NCBI GenBank assembly: GCA_050743075.1
Contig: JBOGDS010000038.1
Location: 1 to 33,336, forward strand
Direction: 5' to 3'
Source of the DNA: JBOGDS01 sp050743075
Lineage (GTDB): Bacteria; Actinomycetota; Actinomycetes; Jiangellales; Jiangellaceae
Length of the DNA: 33,336 nucleotides
How positions within the stretch are numbered: the stretch's first letter is position 1; every line of letters starts with the position of its first letter. This document shows positions 30,582 to 33,336 of this stretch, piece after piece. A model generated the notes under the pieces. The model was given only the letters and a program-made list of their open reading frames with translations. It ran no database searches and was not told the DNA's origin. The translations under genes were made by a program, and so were the position numbers.

Positions 30582-33334
30582 TCCAGCCTCCTGACCAACG
30601 GCAGCCGGCTCGGCGTGAAGACCATGGCAATGACAACGGCCAGCACGGGCACCCCAATTCCGGTGATGAGCACGTTCTGCCACGGCACGATGAAGTCCGG
30701 CGAGCCGGTCGTGGGCCACGACGTGACTGCCATGTAGACCCCGAGCGCCACGCCGAGCGTGGTGCCCAGGCCACCCACGACGAGCGCCTGCGCCCCGGCC
30801 ATCGCCCTCCGCCGCCGGGGCGGGGCGCCGACCGCCGCCAGCGTGGCCAGGTCGGCCCGGCCTTCGGCGGCCGCCAGCGCGACCGAGATGGCGACACCGA
30901 CGAGCGTCACGAACGCGCTACCTGCCGCCAGCGCGATGAAGACGATGTCGGTGCCGTCGGACTGCGACTCCCGCTGGCCGTATGCGTCGTTGGCCTCGGC
31001 GGCGTCGAGCGCGCCGTCGATCTGGTCCGCCGTGGCGGTGGCGTGGCTGACCAGTGCGCGCGACGTGACGGTCTGCCAACCATGGTCGGCGGCTGTCTGC
31101 GCGGCGACGAAACCGCCCGGCAGCGCGCCGTAATGGGTGTCGGGCGGCTCGGCCAGGTGGGCGGGCAGGCGGATCTCCTGGCCGTCCGGGTTGTACGTCA
31201 GCGTGGTGCCGTCGGTGTCGACCACCGCGTGGTCGAACACGACGACGTCGCCGGCGGCCAGTGCGTCGCGGGTCGCGTCGTCCATGGGCCGGCCGGTGGT
31301 CAGCTCGAACAGCTCGGGGGTGGCGATCGCCAGCGCACCCGGGCTGCGGTACCAGCACTCACCGCAGCCGGCCACGAAGGACTCCGGCGGGTTGAGCCAG
31401 ATGGACCCCGCGTCGGCCGGCATGTCGGGCGGCATCGTGTCCGACCCGGCGAGGTCGTACAGCGGCACCTCCACGTCGAGAACGCTGGCGTCGGGCAACA
31501 GCGCGGCGACAGCCGCCGCCGCACCGCCGACCAGGCCGGTGGTCTCGGTCCCGTCGAGGTCGTCAAGGGTGGCCTGACTGGTCACGCCGATGACGTCGGG
31601 CGGCAGCACCGCGATGTACTGCAACTCCCGGGCGCGGTCGGTGCCCGCGACGAGGAACGCCAGGCCCACCGAGCCGGCGACGACGATCATGATGGCGGCG
31701 GCGGCCGGCGCCGTCCGGTGCCGGTGCCGGGCGGCGTCGCGCACCGCGTACCGGGGTGACATCGGCAGCCGTCGCGCCACCCTGGCCAGTAGCGTCACCA
31801 CGCCCGGGATCATCACGACCAGCCCGGTGATCGCGAGCGTGGCCCCGAGAAGCTGGACCGCAACCGGACCGGCGGTGGCGGGAGGCTGCACGAACGCGCC
31901 GGTTCCGGCGGCGGCCTCCAGCTCGCGGGAGTAGGCGGCGAAGTCGCCGGCCATCGTCCGGTTCCCGACGAAGGCGGCGAGCAGGCCGCCGGCCAGTAGC
32001 AGGACACCGACCAGCGGCATGCGGGCGGCGATCTTGCCGGTCCGGAACCGTCCGGCCAGTGCGTCGACCGGCTGCATCCGGGCGGCGCCGAACGCGGGCA
32101 CCACGGCCGCGGCCAGCCCGGACAGAAGCCCGACGGCAGCCGCGACCAGGATCTCGCCGGGACCGAAGCGCCAGTCGTCGATCAGCGAGTCGTCGAGGTT
32201 CTGCCACAGCGGCTTGCCCAGCACGGCGAGCAACCCGCCCACGACGATGCCGAGCACCGCCCCGATCGCACCCATGACCAGACCCTGGGCCAGCACCGTG
32301 CGGCGGACCTGCCGCGCCGTCCCGCCGCTGACCGCCACCAGGCCGAGGTCGCGGACCTGGCGCCGAGCCCCGACGGCGAAGGCCGCCCCGGCCAGCAGGA
32401 CCACCTCGAGCAGGCCGAGGCCGACCACCAGCGCCACCAGTGCGTACACCCGCAGCGTCTCCAGCGAGACCGAGCCGGGCCCGACCGCCGGCTCGTACCG
32501 CTCGGGGTGGAGGAAGGCGTCGCGCGGGGTCAGCGCGACACCCTGCTCGGCCAGTGCCGGCCACAACTGGTCGGCGTCCGCGCCGGCCGGCAGGCCGACC
32601 AGATAGCCGAGGCTGCGCGGATCGCTCATCGCGAGCCACAGCGGCTCCTGGTCCACGGCCGTGCCTGCGGCCACCGATCCGGGTGCGGCGACGACGTTTG
32701 CACAGCTCAGGCAGGCGGGGAACACGGCGACGCCGGTGACCTCGACTGTCGGGCCCTCGTGGAACGCGACCCGGGCGCCGGCGCGGACGCCGGCGCCGTT
32801 GACCAGCTCCAGCCGCTCGGCCAACGGTCGGGTGAGCAGGACCTCGTCGTCGGATTCCGGCCAGCGGCCCGCGTCCAGGCGGACCTCGTGCGCAGTCTGC
32901 GCACCGCCCAGCACGGCGACGGTCAGCTCGATGCGCACCGTGCCGTCGCCGTCGGCGAGCCGGGCCTGGTACTGCAACGGCATCGGGGTGAGCTCGGTGC
33001 CGGCCGGCAGGAGGTCCGCCAGGTCGACCTGCGTGACGTCGCGGTCGCGGTCAGGGTCGCCGACGTCGTTGCTTCCCGACGCCAGGTACGGCTGCGGCCG
33101 GAAGTCCGGCAGCGACGTGCGGGGCGTCACCTCCGCGACGGCGTCGGCCTCGCCCATGACGTCGTAGACCTCGCGCTCGGGGTTGGCGAACGTCCGGTAG
33201 AGGACGTCGACCAGCGTCGCACCGGCCACCGGGACGCCGACCAGAACCGCGACCAGCAGCGACCGGCCCAGGTTGCGCCGGACGGTGCGCCGGGCGATGC
33301 GCAGCGCCGGCCGCCAGCCGCGGCCCGCGGTCAC
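30578..33334 (-). CDS. FtsX/MacB-type ABC transporter permease (double FtsX module)
   Basis: This 918-residue integral membrane subunit belongs to an ABC exporter or mechanotransmission complex. TM1 (about 26-46) follows a basic tail. A large periplasmic-type domain (about 50-285) precedes the first FtsX core (LRVYALVALVVGLGLLEVVL to about 430). Two middle TMs follow (about 465-545), then a second extracytoplasmic domain (about 560-780) and the C-terminal FtsX core (DIVFIALAAGSAFVTLVGVA to YMAVTSWP). Two CxxC pairs, C208-L-S-C211 and C657-G-E-C660, lie in the predicted outside domains. The GTG at 33334 reads GTGA, so it probably overlaps the stop of an upstream ATPase gene just outside the window. 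The start is at the edge, so completeness is likely but not proven. The substrate is unknown. Confidence 0.88.
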   Translation of the reverse strand: MTAGRGWRPALRIARRTVRRNLGRSLLVAVLVGVPVAGATLVDVLYRTFANPEREVYDVMGEADAVAEVTPRTSLPDFRPQPYLASGSNDVGDPDRDRDVTQVDLADLLPAGTELTPMPLQYQARLADGDGTVRIELTVAVLGGAQTAHEVRLDAGRWPESDDEVLLTRPLAERLELVNGAGVRAGARVAFHEGPTVEVTGVAVFPACLSCANVVAAPGSVAAGTAVDQEPLWLAMSDPRSLGYLVGLPAGADADQLWPALAEQGVALTPRDAFLHPERYEPAVGPGSVSLETLRVYALVALVVGLGLLEVVLLAGAAFAVGARRQVRDLGLVAVSGGTARQVRRTVLAQGLVMGAIGAVLGIVVGGLLAVLGKPLWQNLDDSLIDDWRFGPGEILVAAAVGLLSGLAAAVVPAFGAARMQPVDALAGRFRTGKIAARMPLVGVLLLAGGLLAAFVGNRTMAGDFAAYSRELEAAAGTGAFVQPPATAGPVAVQLLGATLAITGLVVMIPGVVTLLARVARRLPMSPRYAVRDAARHRHRTAPAAAAIMIVVAGSVGLAFLVAGTDRARELQYIAVLPPDVIGVTSQATLDDLDGTETTGLVGGAAAAVAALLPDASVLDVEVPLYDLAGSDTMPPDMPADAGSIWLNPPESFVAGCGECWYRSPGALAIATPELFELTTGRPMDDATRDALAAGDVVVFDHAVVDTDGTTLTYNPDGQEIRLPAHLAEPPDTHYGALPGGFVAAQTAADHGWQTVTSRALVSHATATADQIDGALDAAEANDAYGQRESQSDGTDIVFIALAAGSAFVTLVGVAISVALAAAEGRADLATLAAVGAPPRRRRAMAGAQALVVGGLGTTLGVALGVYMAVTSWPTTGSPDFIVPWQNVLITGIGVPVLAVVIAMVFTPSRLPLVRRLE

Positions 33335-33336
33335 GC

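Noticed and set aside
29687..31759. 690-residue plus-strand open frame
   Set aside because: It crosses the end of the aldo-keto reductase, bpa and the permease in antisense; no domain is recognisable and the composition is shadow-like.
1..33336. tRNA, rRNA or CRISPR arrays
   Set aside because: I examined the intergenic regions and saw no cloverleaf-like sequences ending in a CCA-type acceptor and no regularly spaced repeats; almost all the window is coding.

Overview
This is a gene-dense, high-GC window from an actinomycete chromosome. The evidence is very high G/C at third codon positions, frequent GTG starts, and actinobacterial marker genes: a conservon-type sensor kinase, ino1 with a PadR gene, a PASTA-bearing ponA with a GT87 gene beside it, a FemX-type branch-forming ligase, a DUF5926/SEC-C protein, a bacterial proteasome activator (Bpa) and a DUF222-HNH gene with a mycobacterial-type SOS box. 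The FemX gene points to a lineage with glycine-branched (probably LL-DAP) peptidoglycan, as in Streptomyces, Nocardioides or Jiangella relatives. I cannot name the genus from sequence alone.

Layout: (1) 1-2158, a truncated CvnA-like histidine kinase. (2) 2.4-12.1 kb, inositol and cell-wall block: padR-ino1 (-), then ponA, a GT87 and a PIG-V-like glycosyltransferase (+), then femX and an alanine-racemase-like gene (-). (3) 12.2-15.2 kb: a frameshifted yceI with a divergent marR, endonuclease IV, and a SEC-C protein. (4) 15.3-21.4 kb: a lone arginine deiminase, a GT2 gene, and the coupled set larB-larC-large membrane protein. (5) 21.4-23.0 kb: a VapBC toxin-antitoxin pair and a SAM methyltransferase. 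(6) 23.1-27.9 kb: pheA, a degenerate insert (broken membrane gene and broken SOS-box HNH gene), serS and a HAD hydrolase. (7) 27.9-33.3 kb: an ArsR/SRPBCC pair, an aldo-keto reductase behind a MerR-like palindrome, bpa, and an FtsX-type ABC permease running to the right edge.

The clearest window-wide pattern is promoter architecture. At eleven genes a -10 hexamer, TANNNT in ten of them, lies exactly 7 or 8 nt before the GTG/ATG start, which predicts leaderless mRNAs. Other genes carry ordinary Shine-Dalgarno sites. Several local operators can be read directly: PadR, MarR, VapB and ArsR palindromes, a LexA box and a MerR-like site. At least four genes show apparent frameshifts; these are either real decay or sequence errors. 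No tRNA, rRNA, CRISPR array, transposase or phage gene was seen. The most open biology is the 758-residue alkaline-phosphatase-like membrane protein translationally coupled to larBC, and the femX/alanine-racemase-like pair.
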